From: an uncultured Paracoccaceae bacterium
GTDB taxonomy: Bacteria > Pseudomonadota > Alphaproteobacteria > Rhodobacterales > Rhodobacteraceae
DNA length: 64,000 nucleotides
NCBI GenBank assembly: GCA_947497985.1
Contig: CANMIX010000008.1
Span: forward strand, 124,001 to 188,000
Reading direction: 5' to 3'
Both the position numbers and the translations under genes were made by a program. The notes under the pieces are model-generated. The model was not told the DNA's origin. It saw only the letters and a program-made list of their open reading frames with translations, and did not search any database. Of this stretch, positions 8,698-17,806 are shown piece after piece (position 1 is the stretch's first letter; each line of letters opens with the position of its first letter).

Positions 8698-8834
8698 GGT
8701 TGCGATGGGGTCTGGCTATCGGCCAGGGCACATTGGCAGGCGCGGGAGTATCTGCGTTCTGCTTGGTGATAGCGTTTGAGAGAGCAGACTCTCGTCGGCT
8801 TAGGTTCATTTGCGATCTGTGAGTTGCCAAAGTC

Positions 8835-9434
8835 CTAGAACGCCTTGCGCGCCTTAAGAGCCGCTGAAATTGTCCCTTCGTCGAGATAGTCCAGCTCGCC
8901 TCCGATGGGCACGCCTTGGGCAAGGGAGGTGAGCGTCACATCATCTTGCACAAGGTCGGCAATGTAGTGCGCGGTGGTCTGACCGTCGATGGTAGCATTG
9001 AGGGCCAGGATGACTTCCTGCACGTTTTCGCCTGTCACCCTGTCCACAAGCTGTGGGATGCGCAGCTCATCGGGGCCAACCCCGTCCAACGCTGACAAGG
9101 TACCGCCCAAAACGTGGTAGCGGCCTTTGAACACGCCCGCGCGTTCCATCGCCCATAGGTCTGAGACGTCTTCGACCACACAGAGTTCGCCGTTTGCCCG
9201 CACCTCGTCACTGCAAATGGCACAGATCTCGCTGGTGCCCACATTGCCGCAGTTGAGGCAGCTGCGGGCGCTTGTGGCGACCTCCTGCATGGCGGCTGCC
9301 AGCGGGGTCAGCAGCAATTCACGTTTGCGGATCAGGTGCAACACAGCCCGTCGCGAGGATCGCGGTCCAAGCCCCGGCAATTTGGCCAGAAGGGCGATCA
9401 GATGTTCGATTTCGGCGGTGGAATTTTGCGACAC
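8835..9434 (-). CDS. recR: Recombination mediator protein RecR
   Basis: The 199-residue protein has the RecR layout: N-terminal helix-hairpin-helix ([16 protein letters not shown]), a zinc finger CLNCG ... CAICSDE, and a Toprim domain beginning [17 protein letters not shown], ending with the Walker-B-like and C-terminal segments ([16 protein letters not shown]). With RecO/RecF it loads RecA at gaps. The start codon is GTG. It is the last gene of the dnaX-ridA-ybaB-recR group, 159 bases after ybaB. Confidence 0.97.
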   Translation of the reverse strand: MSQNSTAEIEHLIALLAKLPGLGPRSSRRAVLHLIRKRELLLTPLAAAMQEVATSARSCLNCGNVGTSEICAICSDEVRANGELCVVEDVSDLWAMERAGVFKGRYHVLGGTLSALDGVGPDELRIPQLVDRVTGENVQEVILALNATIDGQTTAHYIADLVQDDVTLTSLAQGVPIGGELDYLDEGTISAALKARKAF

Positions 9435-9593
9435 TGGGGCGGGTTTTCCGGCTGATTGGTTGCGGCTTTATGCCTTATACGGCACAAAAACCGAGCGCGA
9501 AAAGGGGAATGTTCGAGTTTTGTTTCGCCTCTCGTGCAGCCATTGCCCGGCTTGGTCAGCGCGCAGGTCGTTGCGCGCCAACACGGTCTGCGC

Positions 9594-9938
9594 TTAAAAC
9601 GGCAGCTTCATATCAGCAGGCAGGCCAAGGCCGTCGGTCAACTGCTTCATCTCATCCTGAGATTTCTGAGCCGCTTTTGCCTGCGCGTCCTTGATGGCGG
9701 CAAGGATCAGATCTTCGACAACTTCTTTGTCATCACCGGAAAAGATCGACGAGTCGATGTCGAGCGCCGTCAGTTCACCCTTGGCGGTTGCTGTCGCCTT
9801 GACAAGTCCTGCACCTGCTTCGCCCACAACGGTAAGCTTGGCGAGATCTTCTTGCATCTCGGCCATTTTGGTCTGCATTTCTTGGGCTTTTTTCATCATC
9901 CCGGCCATATCGCCGAGAGCACCGAGGCCTTTGAACAT
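9594..9938 (-). CDS. ybaB: YbaB/EbfC nucleoid-associated protein
   Basis: The 114-residue product starts MFKGLGALGDMAGMMKKAQEMQTKMAEMQ, the amphipathic helix typical of YbaB/EbfC, and has VEVVEDLILAAIKDAQAKAAQ-like C-terminal helices (here KEVVEDLILAAIKDAQAKAAQ). These small dimeric proteins bind DNA and sit between dnaX and recR in most bacteria, as here. AAGGAG precedes the ATG by 8 bases. Confidence 0.95.
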   Translation of the reverse strand: MFKGLGALGDMAGMMKKAQEMQTKMAEMQEDLAKLTVVGEAGAGLVKATATAKGELTALDIDSSIFSGDDKEVVEDLILAAIKDAQAKAAQKSQDEMKQLTDGLGLPADMKLPF

Positions 9939-10107
9939 CGAAAGCGCTCCTTGGTTTAAGGGTTATGCATGCGGCCATGCGTTTGCAGCGTTAGATACGA
10001 AGCGGAACGCGGTTCGGCAAGGGGCGGGGCCATATTGTTGCAGGAACCACTGCGTCGACCCGGTCTGACGGCAGGGTGGGTTGTTAGAAATGCAAGGTGG
10101 CGGACTG

Positions 10108-10452
10108 TTAGTCGTAGGCCGCCGTGACGGTCATTTCCACTTTCAATTCAGGACGGGCCAATTTGGCTTCACCACAGGCGCGTGCGGGGGCGTGGCCTTC
10201 GGGGACCCAGGCATCCCAGACTGCGTTCATCTCGGCAAAATCGGCCATATCAGCAAGCCAGATCACCACCTGCAGCATTTGCTCTTTGGACGATCCTGCT
10301 TCTTCCAGCAGGGCCTCGATCCGGCGGATGCATTCGCGGGTTTGATCTGCAATGTTGTCATCTGCATTGCCGACCTGGCCACACAGATAGACGGTGCCAT
10401 TGTGTTTGACGATCTTGCTCATGCGTTGACCGGTGTGAAGGCGTTCGATCAT
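10108..10452 (-). CDS. RidA (YjgF/YER057c/UK114) family protein
   Basis: I use the Met at 10452 ([13 protein letters not shown]), which has AGAGG six bases upstream; the track start at 10470 has no ribosome site. The 114-residue protein has the RidA core: [32 protein letters not shown] and [22 protein letters not shown], with the arginine of the PxRxC-like motif. RidA members hydrolyse reactive enamine/imine intermediates made by PLP enzymes. The gene is inserted between dnaX and ybaB, which usually adjoin, so it may simply share their transcript. Confidence 0.9.
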   Translation of the reverse strand: MIERLHTGQRMSKIVKHNGTVYLCGQVGNADDNIADQTRECIRRIEALLEEAGSSKEQMLQVVIWLADMADFAEMNAVWDAWVPEGHAPARACGEAKLARPELKVEMTVTAAYD

Positions 10453-10522
10453 GTTAACCTCTGGGAACATTGGAATTCAAAATGGGTGTCGGCCTTGGGC
10501 CGCTGACGACGCAGGTCCGGGA

Positions 10523-12343
10523 TCACTCTTCGAATGGATCCCATTCATCCTCAACCTCGGGCAGTGCCTCGGCCTGTACTTCTGCTTCCATTTCTTCGGG
10601 GGTGCGGATGCGTTTGATCTTGGCCTTGGGGAAGGCTTCAAGGACGGCCTGTACCAACGGGTGAGCCGTGGCCTTGGCGCGCAGGGCGTTTTCGGCGGCA
10701 TCTCGTACTTCGGCAATAGTTTCACTGGCGCAGCCGTCCACGATGGAAACAACCCAGCGGTTGCCGGTCCAGTTCTGCAAGGCGCTCCCAAGGCGCGATG
10801 CAAGGTCGCGTGGTGCTGTCTGCGACGGGGTGAACTCAATCCGACCCGGTTGATACGCCGCCAGGCGGATGCCGCCTTCGACTTCCACCAGCAGTTTGAC
10901 ATCACGGTGTTTACGGATCAGTTCAACCACATGTTCAAACGTGGGGTACCGCGCCAGGGCTAGGTTGGTGACCGGAGCCACAGCAGTTGCGGCACCACCT
11001 TGTGATCCGCTCTGCGACATGCTCGGCCCGCCAGAGGGGGCGCTGCCCGGTGCCCCTTGCGGCGCGGCTGAGGCGTAAGCCGAAGCCGCGCCTCCCCCGC
11101 TCGCCGCAGGCGCGCCCATGTTTTGCATGGGCATTCCACCACCGGGTCCCGGAGGGGGCGGTGTGTCCTGCAGCTTGCGCAGCAATTCTTCCGGACTGGG
11201 CAGATCAGCCACATGGGTCAGGCGGATAACGGCCATTTCAGCTGCCATCATCGCATTTGGCGCCGCAGAGACTTCTTCCAGCGCTTTCAGCAACATCTGC
11301 CACATACGCGTCAGCACCCGCATCGGCAGGGCTTCGGCCATGGCCTGTCCGCGGGCGCGTTCATCGGGGCTTATGGTTGGATCTTCTGCAGCGTCGGGTG
11401 TGATTTTCACGACGGAGACCCAATGGGTGATCTCGGCCAGATCGCGCAGCACCGCCAGCGGATCGGCCCCTTCGGCGTATTGTGACGACAGTTCCGTCAG
11501 GGCTGCCGCCGCATCCCCGCGCAGGATCATATCGATCAGATCCAGTACACGGCCGCGATCGGCGAGGCCGAGCATGGCGCGGACTTGGTCCGCGGTGGTT
11601 TCTCCGGCCCCATGGGAAATAGCCTGATCCAAAAGCGATGTCGCATCACGGGCTGAGCCTTCGGCGGCGCGGGTGATCAGGGCCAGCGCGTCTTCGGCGA
11701 TCTCTGCGTTTTCTGATCCGGCAATCTTGCGCAGAAGTGCGATCATGACTTCTGGTTCGATCCGGCGCAGGTCAAAGCGTTGACAGCGCGACAGAACGGT
11801 TACCGGAACTTTGCGGATTTCGGTGGTGGCAAAGATGAATTTGACGTGGGCGGGCGGCTCTTCCAGCGTTTTTAACAGCGCGTTGAAGGCCGAGGTCGAC
11901 AGCATGTGGACTTCGTCGATGATATAGATCTTGTAGCGTGCAGAGGCCGCGCGATAGGCGACGCTGTCGATGATCTCACGAATGTCATTCACACCCGTGC
12001 GTGAGGCCGCGTCCATCTCCATCACGTCGACATGGCGGCCTTCCATGATCGCGGTACAATGTTCACATTGGCCGCAGGGTTCGGTTGTCGGGCCACCTTG
12101 GCCGTCCGGGCCAATACAGTTCATCCCCTTGGCAATGATCCGCGCGGTGGTGGTCTTTCCGGTGCCGCGAATACCTGTCATTACAAAGGCCTGCGCAATC
12201 CGACCCGTTTCAAAGGCGTTCTGGAGCGTGCGCACCATTGCATCCTGTCCCACCAAATCGGCAAAGGTCTCGGGGCGGTATTTCCGCGCAAGTACCTGAT
12301 ATTTGGGCTGAGAGCCGGTCGCGCCGTTGGGGGTGTCGTTCAT
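10523..12343 (-). CDS. dnaX: DNA polymerase III subunits gamma/tau
   Basis: The 606-residue protein is the clamp-loader ATPase. It has RPETFADLVGQDAMVRTL, Walker A GIRGTGKTTTARI near residue 60, a zinc site (CIGPDG ... CGQCEHC), IIDEVHMLS and the sensor-1 region. After about residue 380 comes a Gly/Ala/Pro/Ser-rich linker, then the C-terminal tau domain ending in acidic EDEWDPFEE. It loads the sliding clamp and couples polymerase cores. Full length makes tau; I did not find a clear A-rich slippery site for gamma. It leads the ridA-ybaB-recR group. Confidence 0.96.
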   Translation of the reverse strand: MNDTPNGATGSQPKYQVLARKYRPETFADLVGQDAMVRTLQNAFETGRIAQAFVMTGIRGTGKTTTARIIAKGMNCIGPDGQGGPTTEPCGQCEHCTAIMEGRHVDVMEMDAASRTGVNDIREIIDSVAYRAASARYKIYIIDEVHMLSTSAFNALLKTLEEPPAHVKFIFATTEIRKVPVTVLSRCQRFDLRRIEPEVMIALLRKIAGSENAEIAEDALALITRAAEGSARDATSLLDQAISHGAGETTADQVRAMLGLADRGRVLDLIDMILRGDAAAALTELSSQYAEGADPLAVLRDLAEITHWVSVVKITPDAAEDPTISPDERARGQAMAEALPMRVLTRMWQMLLKALEEVSAAPNAMMAAEMAVIRLTHVADLPSPEELLRKLQDTPPPPGPGGGMPMQNMGAPAASGGGAASAYASAAPQGAPGSAPSGGPSMSQSGSQGGAATAVAPVTNLALARYPTFEHVVELIRKHRDVKLLVEVEGGIRLAAYQPGRIEFTPSQTAPRDLASRLGSALQNWTGNRWVVSIVDGCASETIAEVRDAAENALRAKATAHPLVQAVLEAFPKAKIKRIRTPEEMEAEVQAEALPEVEDEWDPFEE

Positions 12344-12558
12344 AATGGGTCTGCCGGATTCGCATCAATTTCGGTTCGCATCAAGGTAAGGAAGCCCGCG
12401 GGCTTCGTCCACCGCTCATCGCAACAACTGCGGCCTTGGCGCTGACCTCACAGGCGTATTTTGGCGCGGGCAAAGAAAACTCTAGGCGAATGTCGCATTC
12501 CAGAGTTAGAGTTTATGTGTGGGAATGGCGGAACTCTAGCCCAGCTGGGGAGGCGCTT

Positions 12559-13107
12559 ATGCGACTAGAACGCAGTTCAACGACGGATCAAGGTTCACTG
12601 CAGGTGGACCCTGATCAAAGCATGCTGACAATTCATGCCCTTTCGGTGGCGAACGGGATCTTGGCCTTGTGCCGCTTGCCTGGCGCAACCGGTACATATC
12701 AGGCGGATTTGCAGCATATCAACGATTGGAAGCCGGGGCTTGTCCTGTCTATGACAACCAAGGCCGAGCATGAGGCCGTCGGTGCGGTGACATTGGGTGC
12801 TGATATTCAAAGCATGGCAAGTCGGTGGCTGCATCTTCCTGTTATGGATTTTGCGACTCCAGCACCGGATGTTTTGTTCAAATGGCCCAAGGCCAGCCAC
12901 ACTGCCCGCAAAGCGCTGGTCGGTGGTGGGCGGGTATTGGTGCATTGCAAAGGTGGCTGTGGTCGCTCGGGTATGGCGGTCTTGCGGCTGATGATCGAAG
13001 CAGGCGAGCAGCCGCATTCCGCCCTAAAACGCCTGCGCGCCGTGCAGCCAGATGCTGTGGAAACCGAAGAACAGCTGGCCTGGGCGATCGGTGCGCGGCG
13101 GGTGTGA
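12559..13107 (+). CDS. Protein tyrosine/dual-specificity phosphatase-like protein
   Basis: The start at 12559 is chosen because GGGGAGG lies 5 bases upstream; the longer track ORF from 12436 has no such signal. The 182-residue product has the phosphatase signature HCKGGCGRSG (HCx5R) near residues 131-141, and an upstream conserved D (VMDFATPAPD) that could be the general acid. It resembles small cytoplasmic dual-specificity phosphatases. Substrate unknown. It converges on the B12-riboswitch gene, with 9 bases between the ends. Confidence 0.8.
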   Translation: MRLERSSTTDQGSLQVDPDQSMLTIHALSVANGILALCRLPGATGTYQADLQHINDWKPGLVLSMTTKAEHEAVGAVTLGADIQSMASRWLHLPVMDFATPAPDVLFKWPKASHTARKALVGGGRVLVHCKGGCGRSGMAVLRLMIEAGEQPHSALKRLRAVQPDAVETEEQLAWAIGARRV

Positions 13108-13116
13108 ACTGCGCCG

Positions 13117-13539
13117 TTAAGTCGGGCCAACTGCTGCTAGGTGGGATGTGATCGCAGTCGCAACAGGTGGTCGTTGTGGGGTGGCCTGCGCCAGGGCGCA
13201 GGGACGCGCTGGCAACTTACCCAGACCCACTGTGCCTGGGCTTGTGTCGCACAGCATAACATCAGCAAAACGGTCAAGATCCGTTTGATCTGCTGTATCC
13301 GCTACGTCACAGAACACACGGATACGGTAATGGGAGGCAACAAAACGCGCCATGCAGCCCTCGGGGCAGGCGTTTAACCCTGCGTGGCCCGTCATTTGGA
13401 AATTATCCTCGGTCACGCCCTTCGCCTGGGTCATACTGGCGCTTAACGCCTTTAACATGCGGGTGGCCGCCGGGCAGGGTCGGCCAAGTTTTGGGCAATG
13501 GGTTGCGGCACAGTCATGTGTTTCGTTGGTCCAGATCAT
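13117..13539 (-). CDS. Cys-rich protein of unknown function under cobalamin riboswitch control
   Basis: I do not recognise this 140-residue protein with certainty. It carries eight cysteines, notably HDCAATHCPKLGRPC at the N-terminus and GHAGLNACPEGCMARF in the middle, followed by a strand RIRVFCDV. The spacing recalls thioredoxin-like [2Fe-2S] ferredoxins or DUF1636-type metal-binding proteins, but this is a guess. No signal peptide. GGAGG lies 5 bases before the ATG and appears to be trapped in a hairpin. A cobalamin riboswitch starts about 320 bases upstream, so a link to B12 or cobalt metabolism is likely. It is the only gene in its transcript, since the next gene is convergent. Confidence 0.7.
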   Translation of the reverse strand: MIWTNETHDCAATHCPKLGRPCPAATRMLKALSASMTQAKGVTEDNFQMTGHAGLNACPEGCMARFVASHYRIRVFCDVADTADQTDLDRFADVMLCDTSPGTVGLGKLPARPCALAQATPQRPPVATAITSHLAAVGPT

Positions 13540-13544
13540 AGCGC

Positions 13545-13567
13545 CCTCCGCGCATTTTGGCGGGAGG
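13545..13567 (-). promoter_or_regulatory. Putative Shine-Dalgarno sequestering hairpin of the riboswitch gene
   Basis: In the RNA, CCTCC-CGC pairs with GCG-C-GGAGG (one bulged base, six-base loop). This buries the GGAGG ribosome site five bases before the ATG at 13539. It would fit translational control as the expression platform of the upstream cobalamin riboswitch; no intrinsic terminator is visible between them. Confidence 0.5.
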
Positions 13568-13655
13568 TCGTGACAGATCAGATGCGGAAACTGCCAAAAT
13601 TGGCTGCAATCGGATCCCGTCCCAGAGCACCCCGCCCGGTTTCGAGTTTCAGTCC

Positions 13656-13857
13656 GATGGCAGGTCTCCTGACTTGCGGGTCATTGCAGCCTTGATCCCT
13701 TCCCAACCTTAAAAGTCAGTGGATATGATCAAGACGGCTCATCGCTTACAGTTGCGGGGGCAGTCGCGGAATAAGAGCCATTTGCGTCAAACGCATCCGG
13801 GCTCTGCACCGTGTTCCCTTTTCATCCTGGTCCATCTAAACGGACACAAGAACCATC
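13656..13857 (-). promoter_or_regulatory. Cobalamin (AdoCbl) riboswitch
   Basis: Read on the minus strand this 202-base element contains the conserved blocks in order: AGGGAACACGGTG, GACTGCCCCCGCAACTGTAAGCG, CCACTG, GGGAAGG, and GACCCGCAAGTCAGGAGACCTGCC (the B12 box region). GATGG at the 5' end pairs with CCATC at the 3' end as P1. It lies in the leader of the Cys-rich gene at 13117-13539. In this class, binding of a cobalamin normally represses the downstream gene. Confidence 0.95.
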
Positions 13858-13960
13858 TACCTTATGGGTATCTGGGAGTCCGCTGAGTCGTCAAACGAAA
13901 TCTCGTAGCTTGCTCGAGGCACTACACAAGATTTTGCGTTCATCTGCGGGGAAGTGAAGT

Positions 13961-14054
13961 GAGAGGTTGGACATCGACCCAAGCGGGGCTCGTTGTGGCT
14001 GCTTCCTTCCGGACCTGACCAGGTTGGCGAGGCGCCTGCCCGCGCCAACCTCTC
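13961..14054 (-). ncRNA. ffs: Signal recognition particle RNA (4.5S-type)
   Basis: The minus strand carries GGTCAGGTCCGGAAGGAAGCAGCC, the universal SRP RNA apical loop and symmetric/asymmetric internal loop signature that binds Ffh. The ends GAGAGGTTGG and CCAACCTCTC pair as a 10-bp terminal stem, giving a 94-base RNA of normal small bacterial size. It works with Ffh and FtsY in co-translational membrane targeting. It is preceded by an excellent promoter. The track ORF 13857-14096 minus is only its shadow. Confidence 0.97.
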
Positions 14055-14061
14055 GACTCCG

Positions 14062-14090
14062 CATATAGAGTGCAGATCCAAGAATGACAA
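14062..14090 (-). promoter_or_regulatory. Sigma-70-type promoter of ffs
   Basis: TTGTCA (14085-14090) and TATATG (14062-14067) on the minus strand are separated by exactly 17 bases. Seven bases lie between the -10 box and the first base of the SRP RNA stem at 14054, an ideal distance for the start point. Confidence 0.85.
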
Positions 14091-14164
14091 GGGCATGACA
14101 TAGGGAAATGGCCGCGGGAAAGAGAGGTTCTGCGCGACTGGGGGGCGTGCCGCGCAGAACCAGA

Positions 14165-16006
14165 TCAGAGCTGCAATCGCAGCCCTAGAAACCCATTGGT
14201 ATCAACAGGCAATAACGAAAGGCGTTCTGATGGTAACTCATCCAAATGTGCGGCTGCCGCTGGGCCAGTTAGTGCGATGACTTCAGCGTTTTCAATTGGA
14301 CTGAACTGCCAGGGTGTCAGGGCGTCCTCCAATGGATCGCGGCGCAGATGGCCGGCGATATAGTCCCGGATGACATCACGCAGACGTACAGGAGGCAGGG
14401 ATAGTTGAGGCGCGTATCGCACCATGTTGAAATGCCCACCACCGCTGGCACGGTAGCTGTTGACGGCGACCAGAAACCGTTGTTCGGGGCGTACCGGTGC
14501 ACCATCCCAGCGTAGGTTGCGGATGCGTTTGGCGGTTGGATTTACCAATGTGCCTGTGCTGTTAAACCGGGCAGGCTGCGTCAGGTCGATTTCATATTCG
14601 ACCCCGAACATCACATCATAATTGTGCCCGGCGCGTTGGTCGTTGACCAAAGGCTGGTCCTGGCTGCCGGGAGCAACACGGTTGAAAATCCCGGCAGACA
14701 TTTCCAGCCAGTCCAGCAGCTCGGTGCCGGACACTTCAACTGCACGCAGGCGGTTGGGGAAAATCTGCAGGTCGGTCACATGCCGCATGGTGACGGGTCC
14801 AGCGGGCACATCCGTATAGAAACTTGGCCCGGCGCGGGCACCAAATTTACCGGGAGCGGCAGCGGATAGCAGCGGCAGGTTTTCGGCAGGCGTCCCTTGA
14901 ACATAGGCGCGCACGGCTGCCGCCTGCGCATATGCGCTGAGCGCAAGCGAACGGTCGTGGGAGAAAAACGTAAAAAAGGAATGCAGGGGTGACGTGATTT
15001 GCCCCACTGGCTGATTCAATCGCGCGCAGGCTTCGACGTGGTCATCCAAAAGAGCCGCGCGCAGCTCTTGATCCTCGGCCACCAATGGTGCGTCGCTCGG
15101 GGCAACTGCGCGAAGCGAAGAATGCGTGTCCTGCAGGCTCCACCGCGCGCCATCCCAGCGTAGCGACATATCGATCAAGCCGAGGTGACTGCCAAATGCG
15201 CCGGGCATGACGACCGGGTTGGCAAATTGATGTTGGGCATCGGGTAGGGCCAGATGAGTGTGTCCCGCCACCAAAGCGTCGATCTCTTCCAATGCGCTGA
15301 GCGGATAAAGGGCGTTTTCCATATTCAGGACTGCGTCCTGATCGCCGAGGCCGGTGTGGGCAAGCGCAATTACAAGGTCGCAGCCCCGTTCACGCAAAGC
15401 GCGGGCCGTATCCCGCGCTGCATGCACCATGTCTTGGACAACTACGCGACCTTCAAGGAAGTAGGCGTCCCAAATGACGGTTTGCGGCGGCAGTACTGAC
15501 AAAACCCCAATGCGCAAAGGCGGTGCATCCGCCACATCGGGCATTTTCTTTTCGATAATCGCGCTCGCCTTGAAGGGCAGCTCCAGCCCGGGTTCAATCG
15601 CGCTCATATTGGAACAGAGTGCCGGGCAGGGCGCATCCTTTAGCAACCGGCCAAGCGCCGGGAGCCCATAATTGAAGTCATGATTACCAAGGCCTATGGC
15701 ATCATATTGCAGTTCGGTGAATGCGGTCATCAACGGGTGGCGCTGGCTTTGTCCATGCAGGATGCTCTCGCCGAGTGGGGCGCCCTGAAACCCGTCGCCA
15801 TTGTCCATCAAAAGGGTCGCGATACCTTCGGCCTGTGCTTCGGTGCGAGCTTGTTGGATCAAAGTTGCAACACGGGTTAGCCCCAGTGGGGTATCCGTTT
15901 TGTCTGCATAGTAATCATAGGCTATTAGATGAGCGTGAAGGTCGGTTGTTGCCATAAGGCGTAACCGGGCCACCGGAGAATTGGGAGCCGTAAAAGGACC
16001 TGTCAT
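14165..16006 (-). CDS. CpdB-like 2',3'-cyclic nucleotide phosphodiesterase/3'-nucleotidase, no signal peptide
   Basis: The 613-residue protein has the metallophosphoesterase domain of the 5'-nucleotidase family: LMATTDLHAHLIAYDYYAD, LLMDNGDGFQG, GLGNHDFNYG and a VAGHTH motif. It is followed by the C-terminal 5'-nucleotidase domain (VAVNSYRASGGGHF). These match CpdB enzymes, which split 2',3'-cyclic nucleotides and 3'-nucleotides. CpdB is normally periplasmic, but this protein starts MTGPFTAPNSPVARLRLMATTD with no hydrophobic leader, and a TGA lies in frame 24 bases upstream of the ATG, so no leader is hidden. It is therefore probably cytoplasmic. Monocistronic. Confidence 0.88.
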   Translation of the reverse strand: MTGPFTAPNSPVARLRLMATTDLHAHLIAYDYYADKTDTPLGLTRVATLIQQARTEAQAEGIATLLMDNGDGFQGAPLGESILHGQSQRHPLMTAFTELQYDAIGLGNHDFNYGLPALGRLLKDAPCPALCSNMSAIEPGLELPFKASAIIEKKMPDVADAPPLRIGVLSVLPPQTVIWDAYFLEGRVVVQDMVHAARDTARALRERGCDLVIALAHTGLGDQDAVLNMENALYPLSALEEIDALVAGHTHLALPDAQHQFANPVVMPGAFGSHLGLIDMSLRWDGARWSLQDTHSSLRAVAPSDAPLVAEDQELRAALLDDHVEACARLNQPVGQITSPLHSFFTFFSHDRSLALSAYAQAAAVRAYVQGTPAENLPLLSAAAPGKFGARAGPSFYTDVPAGPVTMRHVTDLQIFPNRLRAVEVSGTELLDWLEMSAGIFNRVAPGSQDQPLVNDQRAGHNYDVMFGVEYEIDLTQPARFNSTGTLVNPTAKRIRNLRWDGAPVRPEQRFLVAVNSYRASGGGHFNMVRYAPQLSLPPVRLRDVIRDYIAGHLRRDPLEDALTPWQFSPIENAEVIALTGPAAAAHLDELPSERLSLLPVDTNGFLGLRLQL

Positions 16007-16282
16007 TTTGCCATTGCCTGGCGCATTTCATTTCTGCCCGCACTTGGGTTTCTTCAGTGTTCTTGCACATAGAAACAGTGTTTAAAGCATGTGCAAAGCA
16101 TAGAATCTTAACAATTCACCATTTTTGGGGGAGTGCGCAACTTAGAGAAGATTCGACCTGTAAAATATTGGCAAAGAAGCGATTTTTTGCGAAGACTTCG
16201 CTGAGTGATTATGTGCGCTTGGCGCTAGGATGTGAATTTGTATGAAAAAACGTACAAAAATTAGGCAACGGGCATTGAGCAG

Positions 16283-17272
16283 ATGAAACATGCAGAAACG
16301 GTAACCTTTGGCGGCGGCGGTCTGGAACGGGCAGCCCATGTTCGCGATGACGCCGACCAGCTGTCTGACCTGTGGGTTAAGGGAGGCAAGGTTCTTTTGC
16401 TGTGGGAAGGCAAACCTTTGGTGCGCCGTTCGCAAAATCCAGACGTTGCACCGATGCCTGATCAATTGGTCCTGTTGGACCCACAACATCCACTGGTACA
16501 AAATGCACCTGAACGGTCGGTTTTTATCGGGCTGGACAGTGCGGGTGGGGGTCTCTTTGCGCAAGAGCTGTTGGGGTGGCAACCGCAAGGGGAAGATCTG
16601 AGCCAAATCGGAGCTTTTCGTGATCTGACCGAGCAACAGCACCCAGATTTGCCCGAAGGTGATGTCTTTGCAGAGCTGCGCAGCTTTATGGTGGCGCTGA
16701 CCCCTCTCGATGCCGAGGTTGCGGCCACTGCCAAGGCGGTTATGGCCTGGCACCAAAGTCACGGCTTTTGCGCAAAATGCGGTGGCAAAAGCGATTTAAT
16801 CCAAGGTGGGTGGCAGCGGATGTGTGGCAGTTGTGGTGCACGTCATTTCCCCCGTACTGACCCTGTTGTCATCATGTTGATCACACGCGGTGACAAAGTG
16901 CTGATCGGCCGCTCACCGGGGTGGCCGGAGGGGATGTATTCGCTGTTGGCTGGTTTTGTGGAACCCGGAGAGACGTTGGAAGCCGCTGTCCGTCGCGAAG
17001 TCTTTGAAGAGACCGGCGTCAAAGTTGGCCCCGTAGGGTATTTGGCCAGTCAGCCTTGGGCCTTTCCCATGTCGCTGATGTTCGGGTGCTGGGGGGAAGC
17101 CACCAGCGAAGAGATCACAATCGATCCGAATGAAATTGAAGACGCGCTTTGGGTGAATAAACAAGAGATCATGGAATCTCAGGCTGATTTGCACCCAATT
17201 ATTCGGCCAGCACGCAAAGGGGCTATTGCGCGTTTCCTTCTTGATAACTGGCTTGCGGATACACTGCGCTAA
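16283..17272 (+). CDS. nudC: NAD(+) diphosphatase (Nudix, RNA decapping type)
   Basis: The 329-residue protein has the full NudC layout: a divergent N-terminal domain, a zinc ribbon (GFCAKCGG ... MCGSCGARHFPRTDP), the Nudix box GFVEPGETLEAAVRREVFEETGV near residues 220-242, and the SQPWAFPMSLM motif specific to NADH pyrophosphatases. It cleaves NAD(H) to NMN(H) and AMP and can remove NAD caps from RNA. The 276 bases before it, shared with the cpdB-like gene, hold the divergent promoters. Confidence 0.95.
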   Translation: MKHAETVTFGGGGLERAAHVRDDADQLSDLWVKGGKVLLLWEGKPLVRRSQNPDVAPMPDQLVLLDPQHPLVQNAPERSVFIGLDSAGGGLFAQELLGWQPQGEDLSQIGAFRDLTEQQHPDLPEGDVFAELRSFMVALTPLDAEVAATAKAVMAWHQSHGFCAKCGGKSDLIQGGWQRMCGSCGARHFPRTDPVVIMLITRGDKVLIGRSPGWPEGMYSLLAGFVEPGETLEAAVRREVFEETGVKVGPVGYLASQPWAFPMSLMFGCWGEATSEEITIDPNEIEDALWVNKQEIMESQADLHPIIRPARKGAIARFLLDNWLADTLR

Positions 17273-17317
17273 ATTATGTGTGGACCGCAGTCTTGAACAT
17301 TACGAACAGGTGAAAAT

Positions 17318-17782
17318 ATGGAACTGAAAGCATCCGAAGATATCGACGCCCCGATTGAGCGGGTTTTTCAGCTTTTGTCTGACTTCGACAATTTGGAACG
17401 TCTTGCGGCCCGCCGTGGGTTGGACGTTGAACGCCTTACGCTGGGCGATGTGTCTGAAGGCACGCAATGGCAGGTCGTGCTTCAATTGCGTGGGAAAGAG
17501 CGGACGCTGGACCTGACTTTGAAGCAATTACAACCCTCAACCTTTCTTGCGGTTAAAGGAGAGGGCGGCGGCGTGTCCGGGCTTTTCAATGTTGAATTGG
17601 TCGCCCTGTCCGCGAACTGCACCCGAGTCGCAATTGTCGCGGACCTGGCGGCCTCAACTTTGCCGGGTCGGTTGATGCTGCAGTCCTTGAAGCTCGCACG
17701 CGGTAAAGTGGAACAACGTTTCCGCGAACGAGTGGGGAAATTTGTCGCAATTTTGGAAGAGCGTTTGAGCGACTACGCGTAG
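17318..17782 (+). CDS. SRPBCC (START-like) family protein
   Basis: The 154-residue protein begins MELKASEDIDAPIERVFQLLSDFDNLERLA, the first strand and helices of the SRPBCC/polyketide-cyclase fold, and ends in the long C-terminal helix (ARGKVEQRFRERVGKFVAILEERL). The fold binds hydrophobic ligands; the ligand here is unknown. It is 45 bases after nudC with AGGTGA before the ATG, so co-transcription is likely. Confidence 0.8.
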   Translation: MELKASEDIDAPIERVFQLLSDFDNLERLAARRGLDVERLTLGDVSEGTQWQVVLQLRGKERTLDLTLKQLQPSTFLAVKGEGGGVSGLFNVELVALSANCTRVAIVADLAASTLPGRLMLQSLKLARGKVEQRFRERVGKFVAILEERLSDYA

Positions 17783-17806
17783 TCCGCCAAATGGCCAAAT
17801 GCGTTT

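Noticed and set aside
13857-14096. 79-residue ORF over the SRP RNA
   Set aside because: The region is the ffs gene with its own promoter; the ORF is a coincidence.
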